From an uncultured Sphingomonadaceae bacterium (GTDB lineage: Bacteria > Pseudomonadota > Alphaproteobacteria > Sphingomonadales > Sphingomonadaceae): a stretch of 60,660 nucleotides of DNA. The translations under genes were made by a program, and so were the position numbers. Position 1 is the first letter of the stretch. Each line of letters begins with the position of its first letter. Shown piece after piece: positions 8,750 to 18,482 of this stretch. Where the stretch lies: positions 1 to 60,660 of the forward strand of contig CALMVA010000054.1 in NCBI GenBank assembly GCA_937873035.1, in the 5' to 3' direction. The notes below the pieces were generated by a model, which made no database searches, had not been told where the DNA came from, and saw nothing but the letters and a program-made list of their open reading frames with translations.

Positions 8750-9477
8750 AATCCCCCGATCAGTGCCTGCATATCGGCCCATACCGCTGCCTTGCGCTGC
8801 GGTGTTTGCAACAACATCCGCGGTGGCAAACTGGCGATGCACGGCACTGTAATGTTTGCGTGGTTAATATTTTGGCCCCTTTTGTCCAGCACAGATGCAT
8901 CCATCCCAAGCAGAGCACGGCTGGTCGCCTGCCCCAACAGCCAGACACGCTCAGGCTTTGCGAGCGCCAGATGGTGCCGTGCAATATCCGCCAGACGCGC
9001 CAGCGCCTCCGCCGAAACGCGACCTGTGGGCGGACGTCCGGGGCAAAGCGGGAAGCAATAGACCATGTTACGATCCAGCCCGATGGCAGCGAGCATCCGA
9101 TCAAACAGCGCGCCCACCTCTCCAGAGAGCAGCGCGCCAGCCTCGGCATCGTCCTTTTCGGGCGCGTCGGTGATGATAGCGATCTTCGCACCGGGCGTGC
9201 CAAAAGGCGCAAGGCGCCGCGCGGGCGGCCCGGCTTCTGGAATATCCTCCGCAGTCGAAAGCCATGCGACGAGCGCGTCAAGCGTATCGGGAAGAGCGGC
9301 AGGCACCGGCTTTTCCATCGGCGGCGCGGCAGGTGGCACCGCTGCTTCCGCTACGGCAGCGCGGCCAAGCCATGGCTGCGGCGCATCCTCCACCAGCACA
9401 TCGACGCCCATATCATCCCACCACTGCAAGGCAGCGGCGACAAGACGCGGATCGGCAATGGTTTCAGCGATACTCAC
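8746..9477 (-). CDS. Degenerate uracil-DNA-glycosylase-family protein
   Basis: The 243-residue protein aligns by pattern to family-4/SPO1-polymerase-type UDGs (KIAIITDAP, MVYCFPLCPGRPP, WLLGQATSRALLG, then a closing SLPPRMLLQTPQRK). The active-site motifs are altered: the GExPG loop reads TDAPE, the His of the HPxxLL motif is replaced (SLPPRMLL), and the N-terminal CxxC iron-sulfur ligands are missing. Glycosylase activity is therefore doubtful. The N-terminal 80 residues are Ala/Pro-rich. The stop overlaps the lytic transglycosylase start. Confidence 0.75.
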   Translation of the reverse strand: MSIAETIADPRLVAAALQWWDDMGVDVLVEDAPQPWLGRAAVAEAAVPPAAPPMEKPVPAALPDTLDALVAWLSTAEDIPEAGPPARRLAPFGTPGAKIAIITDAPEKDDAEAGALLSGEVGALFDRMLAAIGLDRNMVYCFPLCPGRPPTGRVSAEALARLADIARHHLALAKPERVWLLGQATSRALLGMDASVLDKRGQNINHANITVPCIASLPPRMLLQTPQRKAAVWADMQALIGGL

Positions 9478-9609
9478 AGCCTGCCTTCAACCCCCATAAA
9501 TAGTGTTGGTCAACTGCAATCGCTTCGCTATCTGCCAAGATGAAACAGGGTCGCGACGATCGGAAAGGGATGGTCGGACGGGCCCGGACGTTAGGGAGTA
9601 AATGAGGCC

Positions 9610-11256
9610 ATGAGCGAACGGGAATCCATGCCGTATGACGTTGTCATCGTAGGAGGCGGGCCTGCTGGCCTGTCGGCTGCGATCCGTCTCAAACAGCTCA
9701 ATGCCGACCTTTCGGTCTGCATTCTCGAAAAGGGCTCGGAAGTCGGCGCGCACATTCTTTCGGGCGCGGTGTTCGATCCCAAGGCAATCGACGAGCTTTT
9801 GCCCGACTGGAAAGAAAATGGCTGCCCGATGGCGGACGTTCCCGTCACCGAGAACCATCACTGGGTGATGTCCGGCTCTGGCCATATGCCGATTCCGCAC
9901 ATCCTGACGCCGGGCTGGATGCACAATAAGGGCACCTATACCGGATCGCTCGGCAATCTGTGCCGCTGGCTTGCCAGCCAGGCCGAAAATCTGGGCGTTG
10001 AAATTTTCCCCGGCTTCCCCGCCGCCGAAATCCTCTACAATGACGATGGCTCGGTAAAGGGCGTCGCCACCGGAGACATGGGCGTAGCACGCGATGGCAG
10101 CCACAAGTCCGATTATATGCCGGGCATGGAACTCCACGCCAAATACACGCTCTTTGCAGAAGGCGCGCGTGGCCACCTGACCAAGCAGCTCAAGGCGCAA
10201 TTCGATCTTGAAGCCGATTGCCAGCCGCAGGTTTATGGCATCGGCATGAAGGAGCTTTGGGATATTGATCCCGACAAGCATCATGAAGGCCGCGTCATCC
10301 ACACGCAGGGCTGGCCGCTTTCGGAAAGCGACAGCTGGGGTGGCGGCTTCCTTTACCATCAGGCCAACAATCAGGTCGCGCTCGGCTTCGTCGTTGCGCT
10401 TGATTACAAGAACCCGCACGTCTTCCCGTTCGAGGAATTCCAACGCTGGAAGCAGCACCCGGAAATCCGCAAGATCCTCGAAGGAGGCAAGCGCATTTCA
10501 TACGGCGCGCGCGCCATCAACGAAGGCGGCTGGCAATCCGTGCCCAAGCTCGCCTTCCCCGGCGGCGCACTCATCGGCTGCTCGGCGGGCTTTGTGAACG
10601 TGCCGCGCATCAAGGGCAGCCATACCGCCATGAAATCGGGTATGCTGGCGGCAGAAGCCGTTTCGGCAGCGATTGCGGCTGGTCGCGCGCATGATGAGGT
10701 GGTCGATTATCAGGCCAACCTCAACGAAAGCTGGATCGCGAGCGAACTCAAGCTCGTGAAGAACGCGCAGCCCGCCGTTGCCAAATATGGCGCGGACTAT
10801 GGCACGGTGCTGGCCGGCATTGATATGTGGATGCGCACGCTGGGCATCGGCCTGCCGATCACCATGTCGCACCATGCCGACCACAAGGAAATCGGCCGCA
10901 AGGATCTGTATCAGCCCATCGACTATCCCAAGCCCGATGGCGTCATCAGCTTTGACCGCCTTTCCTCGGTGTTCCTCTCGAACACCAATCATGAGGAAGA
11001 CCAGCCCTGCCACCTGCAACTCAAAGACCCTGAGGTGCCGATCACGGTCAACCTCGCGCTCTATGATGCGCCGGAAACGCGCTATTGCCCGGCGGGCGTG
11101 TATGAAATCGTCGGTAAGGACGAAGGGCAACCGCGTCTTCAGATCAACGCGCAAAACTGCGTCCATTGCAAGACGTGCGACATCAAGGATCCAACCCAGA
11201 ATATCAACTGGGTGACGCCGGAGGGTGGTGGTGGCCCCAATTACCCGAATATGTAG
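9610..11256 (+). CDS. Electron transfer flavoprotein-ubiquinone oxidoreductase
   Basis: ETF-QO passes electrons from acyl-CoA and other dehydrogenases, via ETF, to ubiquinone at the inner membrane. The 548-residue protein opens with the FAD loop DVVIVGGGPAGLSAA, has the family's GWMHNKGTYTGSLGN and GCSAGFVN segments, and ends with the [4Fe-4S] ligands CVHCKTCDIKDPTQNI. GAGG precedes ATG 9610. It reads away from the UDG-homologue operon. The next gene starts inside its last codons (32-base overlap). With two acyl-CoA ligases and an enoyl-CoA hydratase in the window it fits fatty-acid oxidation. Confidence 0.97.
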   Translation: MSERESMPYDVVIVGGGPAGLSAAIRLKQLNADLSVCILEKGSEVGAHILSGAVFDPKAIDELLPDWKENGCPMADVPVTENHHWVMSGSGHMPIPHILTPGWMHNKGTYTGSLGNLCRWLASQAENLGVEIFPGFPAAEILYNDDGSVKGVATGDMGVARDGSHKSDYMPGMELHAKYTLFAEGARGHLTKQLKAQFDLEADCQPQVYGIGMKELWDIDPDKHHEGRVIHTQGWPLSESDSWGGGFLYHQANNQVALGFVVALDYKNPHVFPFEEFQRWKQHPEIRKILEGGKRISYGARAINEGGWQSVPKLAFPGGALIGCSAGFVNVPRIKGSHTAMKSGMLAAEAVSAAIAAGRAHDEVVDYQANLNESWIASELKLVKNAQPAVAKYGADYGTVLAGIDMWMRTLGIGLPITMSHHADHKEIGRKDLYQPIDYPKPDGVISFDRLSSVFLSNTNHEEDQPCHLQLKDPEVPITVNLALYDAPETRYCPAGVYEIVGKDEGQPRLQINAQNCVHCKTCDIKDPTQNINWVTPEGGGGPNYPNM

Positions 11257-12883
11257 TGCTGTTCTCCTCGCGCTGGCGGCCTGTGCCTGCGCCAGCGCCC
11301 GCCAGCCCGCGCGTTCGGCGCTGAGCAACTATGTGCAGGCCCGTGTCGCCGATGCTGAGGGCGATACGGTGGGCGCGCTTTCCGCATATCAGGCGGCGCT
11401 TCTGGCCGAGCCGGGCAATGCCGTCATCGCCATTCGCGCCTTCCGGCAGGCCGTGGAAAATGGCGATCGCAAGCTGGCACTTCAGGCGGCACAACAGCTT
11501 GAAAAGGCTGATGCACTGCCCACCGACGCCATGCTGCTGCTCGTCGGGGACCGGCTGGCAATGGGCGACCTGCCGGGCGCGCGGTCGCTTGCGGACCGCC
11601 TGGAGGCCGATAACAGCCTCGTCTTTCTCGTGCCTGTGCTCCGGGCGTGGATCGCTAGTGCGGCGCGCGAAGGCGATGCCGCCACGCAGCTGGATGCCGC
11701 GCGCAATTCTGGCCTTGGCGTCGCCCTGCTTTCTGAACAACGCGCCTTCATCGAACTGCTGGCCGGGCATAAGGATGCGGGCGTGACGCTCATTAAGGCG
11801 TCAATGTCGAGCGACGGACGCTCTGGCGTGACGCGCCTTGCCGCTGCCGCAATGCTCCAACGCAAGAGAGATAAGGCAGCGGCGCTTGATCTTCTGGATG
11901 AGAGCGAACAGGCCTTTCGCATCGCCTGCGCGCAGATCAACGCAGGCAAGCAATTGTCCGGCGGCGTCACCAGCCCGGTGAGCGGCCTTGCCTTTTTCTA
12001 CGCGCGTCTCGCGTCTGACCTTGCCCGCGAGCGTGCCACGCTCTTTGCGCTCACGCTTGGACGCTATGCCCGCTTCCTTGATCCAAACAGCCCGTTTGTC
12101 GCGCTTGCCGAAGGTCAGGCGCTTGCCGCCAATGGGCTTGATGACCGCGCGATGACATCCATTTCAAGCGTCAGCGCGCAAAGCGCCTATGCCCCTATCG
12201 CCTTTGAAAGCCGCGTCAGCCTGCTTGAGAGACTTGGGCGCGGCGAGGAAGCGTTGACGCTCGCACAACAGATGGCTGCCGGTTCACCACGCGCGGTGGA
12301 TCAAGTGCGGGTGGGCGACATTCTGACACGGCTTGGCCGTCGGCAGGAGGCTGCCAACGCCTATCAGCGCGCCATCGACGCATCTGACCAAAGCGGCGCA
12401 CCTGCACCTTGGGGGCTATGGATGCTCAAGGGCAGCGCGCTCGGGCAAGATAATGATTGGCCTGCCGCACAAGTGGCGCTGCGCAAGGCGGCCGAATTAG
12501 GACCCGACCAGCCTGCCATTCTCAACTATCTCGGCTATTCGATGCTCGAACGCCGCGAAAATATTGCGGAAGCGACCCGGCTCATTGCCAGGGCAAGCGC
12601 CCTTCGGCCCGACGACACAGCCATTACAGATTCGCTGGGCTGGGCCTATTTCCTCGCCGGAGACTATGGCAAAGCCGTGACGGCGCTTGAAGCCGCGTCG
12701 CTCGCTGAACCGACCGAGCCAACCATCGGGGAGCATCTGGGCGACGCTTATTGGCGCACCGGCCGCCGCATTGAAGCCCGTTACACATGGCGTTCAGCAC
12801 TCCTTTCAGCCGACGGTAATGTCGCCAAACGCCTTGCCGACAAGATCGACATCGGACTCACCAGCGCCAACATGGCGCGTTGA
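11225..12883 (+). CDS. TPR-repeat lipoprotein
   Basis: The 552-residue protein starts with a lipoprotein signal (ICSAVLLALAAC; lipobox LAAC with Cys20) and then many helical tetratricopeptide-like units. The clearest are at the C-terminus, for example ILNYLGYSMLERRENIAEA and SLGWAYFLAGDYGKAVTAL. It is probably anchored in the outer membrane, facing the periplasm, as a protein-interaction scaffold. The GTG start lies within the ETF-QO gene. Six bases separate it from ispE. Its partner is unknown. Confidence 0.85.
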   Translation: MVVAPITRICSAVLLALAACACASARQPARSALSNYVQARVADAEGDTVGALSAYQAALLAEPGNAVIAIRAFRQAVENGDRKLALQAAQQLEKADALPTDAMLLLVGDRLAMGDLPGARSLADRLEADNSLVFLVPVLRAWIASAAREGDAATQLDAARNSGLGVALLSEQRAFIELLAGHKDAGVTLIKASMSSDGRSGVTRLAAAAMLQRKRDKAAALDLLDESEQAFRIACAQINAGKQLSGGVTSPVSGLAFFYARLASDLARERATLFALTLGRYARFLDPNSPFVALAEGQALAANGLDDRAMTSISSVSAQSAYAPIAFESRVSLLERLGRGEEALTLAQQMAAGSPRAVDQVRVGDILTRLGRRQEAANAYQRAIDASDQSGAPAPWGLWMLKGSALGQDNDWPAAQVALRKAAELGPDQPAILNYLGYSMLERRENIAEATRLIARASALRPDDTAITDSLGWAYFLAGDYGKAVTALEAASLAEPTEPTIGEHLGDAYWRTGRRIEARYTWRSALLSADGNVAKRLADKIDIGLTSANMAR

Positions 12884-12889
12884 AGCGCC

Positions 12890-13711
12890 ATGCTCCTTAC
12901 CGATACCGCCTTTGCGAAGATCAACCTTGCGCTCCACGTCCGCAAGCGGCGGCCCGATGGCTATCATGAACTTGAGACGCTCTTTGCATTTGCCGAAGAT
13001 GGCGATGTGCTGAGCATCGCCGCCGCCGACACGCTGTCGCTCGTGATTACCGGCCCCTTTGCCCACGGACTGTCATCAGGGCCAGATAATCTCGTGCTCA
13101 AGGCGGTGGCCGCCCTTGCTGCACGCGCGGGGATTCGTGCTGGAGCTGCCTTCACGCTCGATAAGAGACTCCCCATTGCTTCCGGCATTGGCGGAGGATC
13201 GGCGGATGCTGCGGCGGCGCTCCGTCTCGCCGCACGGCTCTGGGCGCTCGATCATGTTCGCCCGATGGACGTCGCGGCGGATATTGGGGCGGATGTGCCT
13301 GCGTGCGTTCTATCGCAGACCTGCGTCGGCATGGGCCTTGGCGATCGGCTGGAGCAGATTGACGGAAACGAACTTGGTGGCCTTCCCCTCCTGCTCGTCA
13401 ACCCCATGCGCCCGTGCCCGACCGGCCCTGTGTTCCAAGCGTGGGATGGCATGGATCGTGGCCCGCTTGAAATCGCGCACTGGATGGCCGCGCGCAACGA
13501 TCTTCAATTGCCCGCGATGCGGCTCGTGCCTGAGATTGGTGCGGTGCTGGAAAGCTTGTCAAACCAGCCCGGCAATCGCCTCACCCGTATGTCCGGCTCC
13601 GGTGCGACGTGCTTTTCGCTTTTTGAAACCGGCCCGGCCCGCGACGCCGCCGCCGCCGCAATCGCTGGCGCGCACCCCAATTGGTGGATGCTCGCCACCC
13701 GCCTGCGCTGA
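12890..13711 (+). CDS. ispE: 4-diphosphocytidyl-2-C-methyl-D-erythritol kinase
   Basis: IspE phosphorylates CDP-methylerythritol in the non-mevalonate isoprenoid pathway. The 273-residue GHMP kinase shows the substrate motif AKINLALHV, the ATP loop PIASGIGGGSADAAAAL and the C-terminal MSGSGATCFSLF. It follows the TPR lipoprotein by six bases and so is probably co-transcribed. Its 3' end abuts the convergent TonB receptor gene. Confidence 0.97.
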   Translation: MLLTDTAFAKINLALHVRKRRPDGYHELETLFAFAEDGDVLSIAAADTLSLVITGPFAHGLSSGPDNLVLKAVAALAARAGIRAGAAFTLDKRLPIASGIGGGSADAAAALRLAARLWALDHVRPMDVAADIGADVPACVLSQTCVGMGLGDRLEQIDGNELGGLPLLLVNPMRPCPTGPVFQAWDGMDRGPLEIAHWMAARNDLQLPAMRLVPEIGAVLESLSNQPGNRLTRMSGSGATCFSLFETGPARDAAAAAIAGAHPNWWMLATRLR

Positions 13712-15787
13712 TCAGAAGCCGAAACGCACCGTCACCCGCAGGTCGCGCCCGGAAAGTGGCGCATAGTCCTTCAGGAAACTCGCATGGCGGCGGGCATCGA
13801 CATCAAACAGGTTATTGCCAGACAGCAGCAGGCTGACGTCGCGGTCCTTGCCCCAGGGGCGCAGTTCAAGGCTGGCGTTGACGAGCGTATAGCCGCTGGT
13901 CGTCGTCTCGAACGGCGCGATGCGGCTTTGCCCATCCACCCATTCCGCCTCGATGCGCGCATCAACCTTGTCTGACTTCGCCTCGATGCCACCGAGCAGG
14001 CGAAGGGCGGGGATGCGGGGTGCGGGCTGATTGCCGAGCGGGGTTTTGATCGTTGCGCGGGTAAAATCGCCAACCCCATCAAGGCTCAGGGCAAAGTCTC
14101 CCACCTGGGCGACACGCACCGATCCCTCAAACTCCGCGCCATAATAACGTGCCTTGTCCTGCTGGATGTTGAACACCGGCAGATCATCGCGCAGCGCGCC
14201 ATCGGGCTGCTCATAGATAAAGTTGTCAAACCAGCTGTGATAGACGGATGCAGAGAGCGAATAGCCCGGCCCGCTGCCCCGCAACGTCAGTTCCAGCCCC
14301 TTTGAGGTTTCCTTGCTGAAATCGGGATTGCCCACCTCAAATGCCTGTGTGCCCGCATGAGGCCCATTGGAAAACAGCTCCTCAGCCGAAGGCGCGCGTT
14401 CGGTATAAGAGGCGTTGAGGCCAAGCCGCCAGCCATGCGTAATTTCATAGGCCGCCCCAAGCGACCCGGAGACGGCAGTGAAGGAGCGGCTTCGATCTGG
14501 CGTGCCGAGCGTCGCATCCTCGCGCGCCGCCATGGTTGACCGCTCAATGCGCCCCCCCGCTTCCGCACGAATGGCGCCAAGATCAAATTGCTGAACCGTA
14601 AAGATGCCAATTTGTGAGGCATCGCTCTTCGGCAGAAATTTCTCATCGCCAATGATGTTGAGCTTGCGCAGCACAAACTGGGCGCCAACCGCCCCCTTCC
14701 AGCCCGCATGGTCCCGCTGGACCAGCTCCAGCCGCCCTTCCCAGCCTTGATGCAGGAAGGTCGTTCCGACATCGCCTGCCGCATCAAGCTCGTTATGCGC
14801 ATAGTCGGCAAAGCCGCCGCGGAATCGGATCGCTTCGAGAAAGCCGGAGGCCGGCGTAATTTCTGCACGCACGTCAGCCCGTGTCTGGTGCATATCAAGC
14901 CGGACTTGCTCTGCAGTCACCGCCGGGTCGAGCGAATAACGCACGGGCACGCCATACAGATTGCCGATCCGGCTCACCGAAATGCCCAGATTGCCATCGG
15001 GGGTGATGAGCGCCGCGCCCCCGGCCACTTCCCATAAGCGGCCTGCGCTGTTCGGGATACGACTTCGCAGGTCCGCCAGCGCCTGAATGGCGGGATCAGA
15101 GCTTGCACGGGCGGTCGCACGCAAATCAGGCGTCAGCAAATAGCCGCCCACATCCATGTCATCGGTCTTGGCATAGGTGCCATCAAGATGGACCACGAAC
15201 TTGTCTGACAAGGCAATATCGACACGCGCGCCGCCGGAGCGTTCATTGGCAGCACTGCCATAGGTCAGGTTGCCATCGACATGGACCGCTTCATCGGGCA
15301 CTTTGCGCGGGATGCGGCTGTCGATCACATTGACCACGCCACCAATTGCCGATGATCCAAACAAGAGGGCCGCAGGGCCGCGCAGCACTTCGATGCGGTC
15401 TGCCGTCAGCGGGTTGATGACAACCGCATGATCGACGCTCGTGTTCGACACATCAAAGCTGCCAATGCCATCCGCCAATATGCGAACCCGTTCACCCTGA
15501 AAGCCGCGCAACACGGGGCGTGAGGCATTGGGACCAAATGAGGTTGCAGAAACACCTGCCTGACGGCTCAGTGTTTCGCCGATGGTGGGCCGCACATCGC
15601 GCGCAAGCTCTGACGAGGCGAGCACAGACGTGCCCGCGAGCACATCATGCTGGTTCCGGCCAAGCACGGCGGTGACGACAATATCGCCCTCGCTGCCATG
15701 GTCTCCATGCCGATCATCCGGCGCTTCCTGCGCAAGAGCGGGGGCAGCAAAGGCAAGCGCCAGCAGGGATATATGGGAGATACGCAA
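13712..15787 (-). CDS. TonB-dependent outer-membrane receptor, possible ZnuD-type zinc receptor
   Basis: The 691-residue protein has a signal peptide, a plug domain beginning at the EGDIVVTA TonB-box-like motif (plug signature RIEVLRGPAALLFGSSAIGG) and a 22-strand-type barrel ending in a C-terminal aromatic (VTVRFGF). The short His/Asp-rich stretch DDRHGDHGSEGD before the TonB box, the overall pattern and the Zur-like palindrome in its promoter suggest zinc uptake like ZnuD. That substrate is inference. The start is TTG 15787, with GGAG about ten bases upstream. Confidence 0.88.
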   Translation of the reverse strand: MRISHISLLALAFAAPALAQEAPDDRHGDHGSEGDIVVTAVLGRNQHDVLAGTSVLASSELARDVRPTIGETLSRQAGVSATSFGPNASRPVLRGFQGERVRILADGIGSFDVSNTSVDHAVVINPLTADRIEVLRGPAALLFGSSAIGGVVNVIDSRIPRKVPDEAVHVDGNLTYGSAANERSGGARVDIALSDKFVVHLDGTYAKTDDMDVGGYLLTPDLRATARASSDPAIQALADLRSRIPNSAGRLWEVAGGAALITPDGNLGISVSRIGNLYGVPVRYSLDPAVTAEQVRLDMHQTRADVRAEITPASGFLEAIRFRGGFADYAHNELDAAGDVGTTFLHQGWEGRLELVQRDHAGWKGAVGAQFVLRKLNIIGDEKFLPKSDASQIGIFTVQQFDLGAIRAEAGGRIERSTMAAREDATLGTPDRSRSFTAVSGSLGAAYEITHGWRLGLNASYTERAPSAEELFSNGPHAGTQAFEVGNPDFSKETSKGLELTLRGSGPGYSLSASVYHSWFDNFIYEQPDGALRDDLPVFNIQQDKARYYGAEFEGSVRVAQVGDFALSLDGVGDFTRATIKTPLGNQPAPRIPALRLLGGIEAKSDKVDARIEAEWVDGQSRIAPFETTTSGYTLVNASLELRPWGKDRDVSLLLSGNNLFDVDARRHASFLKDYAPLSGRDLRVTVRFGF

Positions 15788-15822
15788 GGTGAGACTGCTC
15801 CGGGAACACGTGTTATATCTGC

Positions 15823-15851
15823 CCGATAGCGAGTTTGATATATTATATCAA
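15823..15851 (-). promoter_or_regulatory. Promoter with Zur-like operator for TonB receptor
   Basis: The perfect palindrome TTGATATA-T-TATATCAA occupies 15835-15851. On the minus strand its left end supplies a -35-like TTGATA (15851-15846), and TATCGG (15828-15823) lies 17 bases further as a -10. A protein on the palindrome would block polymerase. The AT-rich palindrome resembles Fur-family, and especially alphaproteobacterial Zur, boxes, but assignment to Zur is inference. Confidence 0.6.
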
Positions 15852-15867
15852 CACCTGACAAATCCAC

Positions 15868-17700
15868 CTATGCCAAACCAAGTCGCTGCTCGACCAGGTC
15901 AAGCGGCATCGCCCCGGCTTCCAGCACGATCGCGTGGAAACCGCGAATATCCGCGGCCTTCCCGCGACTTGCCAGATAGCGTTGACGCAGATCGAGCAGC
16001 CGCAACTGCCCCAGCTTATAGCCCAGCGCCTGTGCGGGCCACGCCATATAGCGTTCCACTTCTGCGGTGACTCGCGTGGCAGCGATCCCCGTCAAGTCTT
16101 GCATCGTGCGGATCGACTGTTCCCGCGTCCAGCGCTTGTGGTGAAGCCCGGTATCAACCACCAGCCGCACCGCGCGGAAAAGCTCATCCTGCAACCGCCC
16201 AAGATCGCCCAACGGATCGCCCTCATAAGCGCCCATTTCCGCCATCAGTCGCTCGGCATAAAGGCCCCAGCCTTCCTGATAAGCGTTGAAGCTGCCGATA
16301 CGAATGAGGAGCGGCGCCTCCCCATAAGCGGTTGCCACCGAGCCTTGTGTATGATGGCCCGGCACACCTTCATGATAGCTGAGCGTCGGCAGGCGGAAGC
16401 GCGCCACGGCGGCCATGTCACGCAGGTTGATCCAGTAAGTGCCGGGGCGCGTGCCATCCAGTGAAGGACCGTCGTAAAAGCCACCCGGTGCGCCATCCTG
16501 CGTCGCAACCGGAATCCGCTTCACAACGAGCGACTGGCGCGGAATGAGCGTTTCAGGCAGCAACTTGGGGTAAAGTGCTTCAGCGCCGCGCACCTTATCG
16601 CGCACATAGGCCAACAATGCCGCGCGGCCGGAATCGCTGTCTTCAAACTGGTTTTTGGGGTCACGCGCAAGAGCCGACATTCGCGCACCAATAGAGCCTT
16701 GCGTCATCCCCTGCCCGGCGAGCAGCACATTCATTTCACCCGATATGCGCGACACTTCATCAAGACCAATGGCATGGATCTCGTCAGGCGAAAGCCGCGT
16801 ATCCCCCAGCGCGCGCACATTGGCGGCATAAAGCTCTGCGCCCTGTGGTTGTGCCCATAGCCCGGCATCGGCTGGCGCGATGGCCAACATTCCCGCAATT
16901 TCAGCGCGCAACCGTGCAAAGGCGGGACGAGCGCGCTTCTGGAGCGCCGTGCTCGCTCGCCGGAGGGCGATCTGCCGCGTGCGGCGTGAAAGACCCGCCG
17001 CCTCGGTGCGTTCGGCAAGCGCGCGGACCAGCGGATGCGCATCGGGCGCACCTGCCAGAAATGCATCAAGCACCGGCAACGTCTTTTCCAGCAAGATGCG
17101 CGGCGGCACACTGCCTGCCGCGCGATCCGCCCGCACTTTCTCGACCACGCCACCAAAGGCCGAGGGAAAATTATCGAGCTTTTCAAGCCAGGCATCGACC
17201 GCGCGGGGCGTTTGCAGCGATTGCTGTTCAATCATCTGATTCACGCCATCGATGTGCGGCCCGGCGATCTGGTTGACCACATAGGGCACATGGCCGGAGA
17301 AGTTGAACGGATTGACCTTGCCATAAGGCACGCCAGAAGAGCGTGTGCCCGCCTCCAGTGTCGCCTCAATGACCGCGCGCTGCATCGTCGAGCGCGGATC
17401 GCCCCTGGTGCGCATAGTGGCAAGCCACGCCTTGCCTGACTTCAAGCCAGTGCGGATTGCCGCCTCTCCGGCGGGGGAATAATCATCCATGCGCCGCGCG
17501 AGCGCACCACCATCCAGCGAGGCAGGAACGCCATTATACGTGCCCGTCTCTGGCATCAGCGCAAGCAACCGATCCGCCAGCCCATCAAAGGGGCTCGCTT
17601 CAGGCGGAAGCAAAGGCAGCGCCTTTGTTTTGCGGGCAAGAAGAGGTGCCGCCGGTGCCAGTGCAAGGCCGGTCAGCGTATCACGACGGGAAAATTTCAT
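15868..17700 (-). CDS. DUF885-family secreted protein (putative metallopeptidase)
   Basis: The 610-residue protein has a twin-arginine-type signal (SRRDTLTGLALAPAAPLLA), so export by Tat is likely. The DUF885 core contains HEGVPGHH near residue 443 and EGWGLYAERL about 33 residues later. That is an HExxxxH-like arrangement seen across the family and suggestive of metal binding. The family is common in sphingomonads and related to M32-like peptidases, but its activity has not been shown. Its 3' end lies next to the Zur-like box. Confidence 0.88.
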   Translation of the reverse strand: MKFSRRDTLTGLALAPAAPLLARKTKALPLLPPEASPFDGLADRLLALMPETGTYNGVPASLDGGALARRMDDYSPAGEAAIRTGLKSGKAWLATMRTRGDPRSTMQRAVIEATLEAGTRSSGVPYGKVNPFNFSGHVPYVVNQIAGPHIDGVNQMIEQQSLQTPRAVDAWLEKLDNFPSAFGGVVEKVRADRAAGSVPPRILLEKTLPVLDAFLAGAPDAHPLVRALAERTEAAGLSRRTRQIALRRASTALQKRARPAFARLRAEIAGMLAIAPADAGLWAQPQGAELYAANVRALGDTRLSPDEIHAIGLDEVSRISGEMNVLLAGQGMTQGSIGARMSALARDPKNQFEDSDSGRAALLAYVRDKVRGAEALYPKLLPETLIPRQSLVVKRIPVATQDGAPGGFYDGPSLDGTRPGTYWINLRDMAAVARFRLPTLSYHEGVPGHHTQGSVATAYGEAPLLIRIGSFNAYQEGWGLYAERLMAEMGAYEGDPLGDLGRLQDELFRAVRLVVDTGLHHKRWTREQSIRTMQDLTGIAATRVTAEVERYMAWPAQALGYKLGQLRLLDLRQRYLASRGKAADIRGFHAIVLEAGAMPLDLVEQRLGLA

Positions 17701-17765
17701 CGGGCACTCATAATTGATCTTTTTCCAATGGTGACATCCGCTTGCGGTGGGGGCAACAGGAAAGC

Positions 17766-18482
17766 ATGGACAAGGCTTGGGAAGATATATCGGGAGCGCG
17801 AGATAGCCGCTTTCTGCTCATTGGCGATCACGCCTCAAACCGCGTGCCCGAAGATATAGAGCTTGGCGTCGGCGCGTCTTTGCTGCGTCAGCATATCGCC
17901 ATCGACATCGGCGTGGCAGAACTTGGCCGCGCGCTGTGCGCCGCGCTGGACTGCCCCGCCATTCTCGGCAATGTCTCAAGGCTGGTGGTTGATCTCAACC
18001 GCGAGGAAGACGCGCCACACATCATCCCGATTGCAAGCGACGGCCACGCCCTTCCCGGCAACGCCATTTCGCATGAGGCCCGGCTTGAGCGGATCGCGCG
18101 CTATTGGCGGCCCTATCATGCCCGCATCGCGGCGCAAATTGCGGCGCAAAAGCCGACGCTTCTCATTTCGCTCCACAGCTTCACGCCGCAGCTTGAAACC
18201 CGGCCAGACGAAGCGCGCCCCTGGGAAGTGGGCATCCTCTACAATCAGGATGATCGCGCGGCACGGCAGGCGATTCCCGCGCTTGAAGCCGCCGATGTGA
18301 TCGTCGGCGACCAGCAGCCCTATTCGGGCAAGCTGCTCAACGCGACGATGAACCTCCATGGCGAGCGCAATGGCATTGCCTATCTCGGTATAGAGATGCG
18401 GCAGGACTTGATCGGCGATGCCGCAGGCGTCGCGCGCTGGTGCGGCGTGCTTGCTCCGGTGATTGCGGGGCTGGCGATCTAG
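17766..18482 (+). CDS. N-formylglutamate amidohydrolase family protein
   Basis: The 238-residue protein has the family's FLLIGDHASNRVPE opening, the LVVDLNREEDAP segment, and LISLHSFTP with the likely metal-binding His. The classical member hydrolyses N-formylglutamate in histidine degradation. This shorter subgroup (near 240 residues) is often found outside hut operons, and no hut gene is nearby, so the substrate is uncertain. ATG 17766 is preceded by AGGA. It converges with the acyl-CoA ligase, with its stop at the ligase's 3' end. Confidence 0.88.
   Translation: MDKAWEDISGARDSRFLLIGDHASNRVPEDIELGVGASLLRQHIAIDIGVAELGRALCAALDCPAILGNVSRLVVDLNREEDAPHIIPIASDGHALPGNAISHEARLERIARYWRPYHARIAAQIAAQKPTLLISLHSFTPQLETRPDEARPWEVGILYNQDDRAARQAIPALEAADVIVGDQQPYSGKLLNATMNLHGERNGIAYLGIEMRQDLIGDAAGVARWCGVLAPVIAGLAI

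Noticed and set aside
6944..9061. 705-codon plus-strand frame opposite the lytic transglycosylase
   Set aside because: It is an antisense shadow of a well-supported gene in GC-rich DNA.
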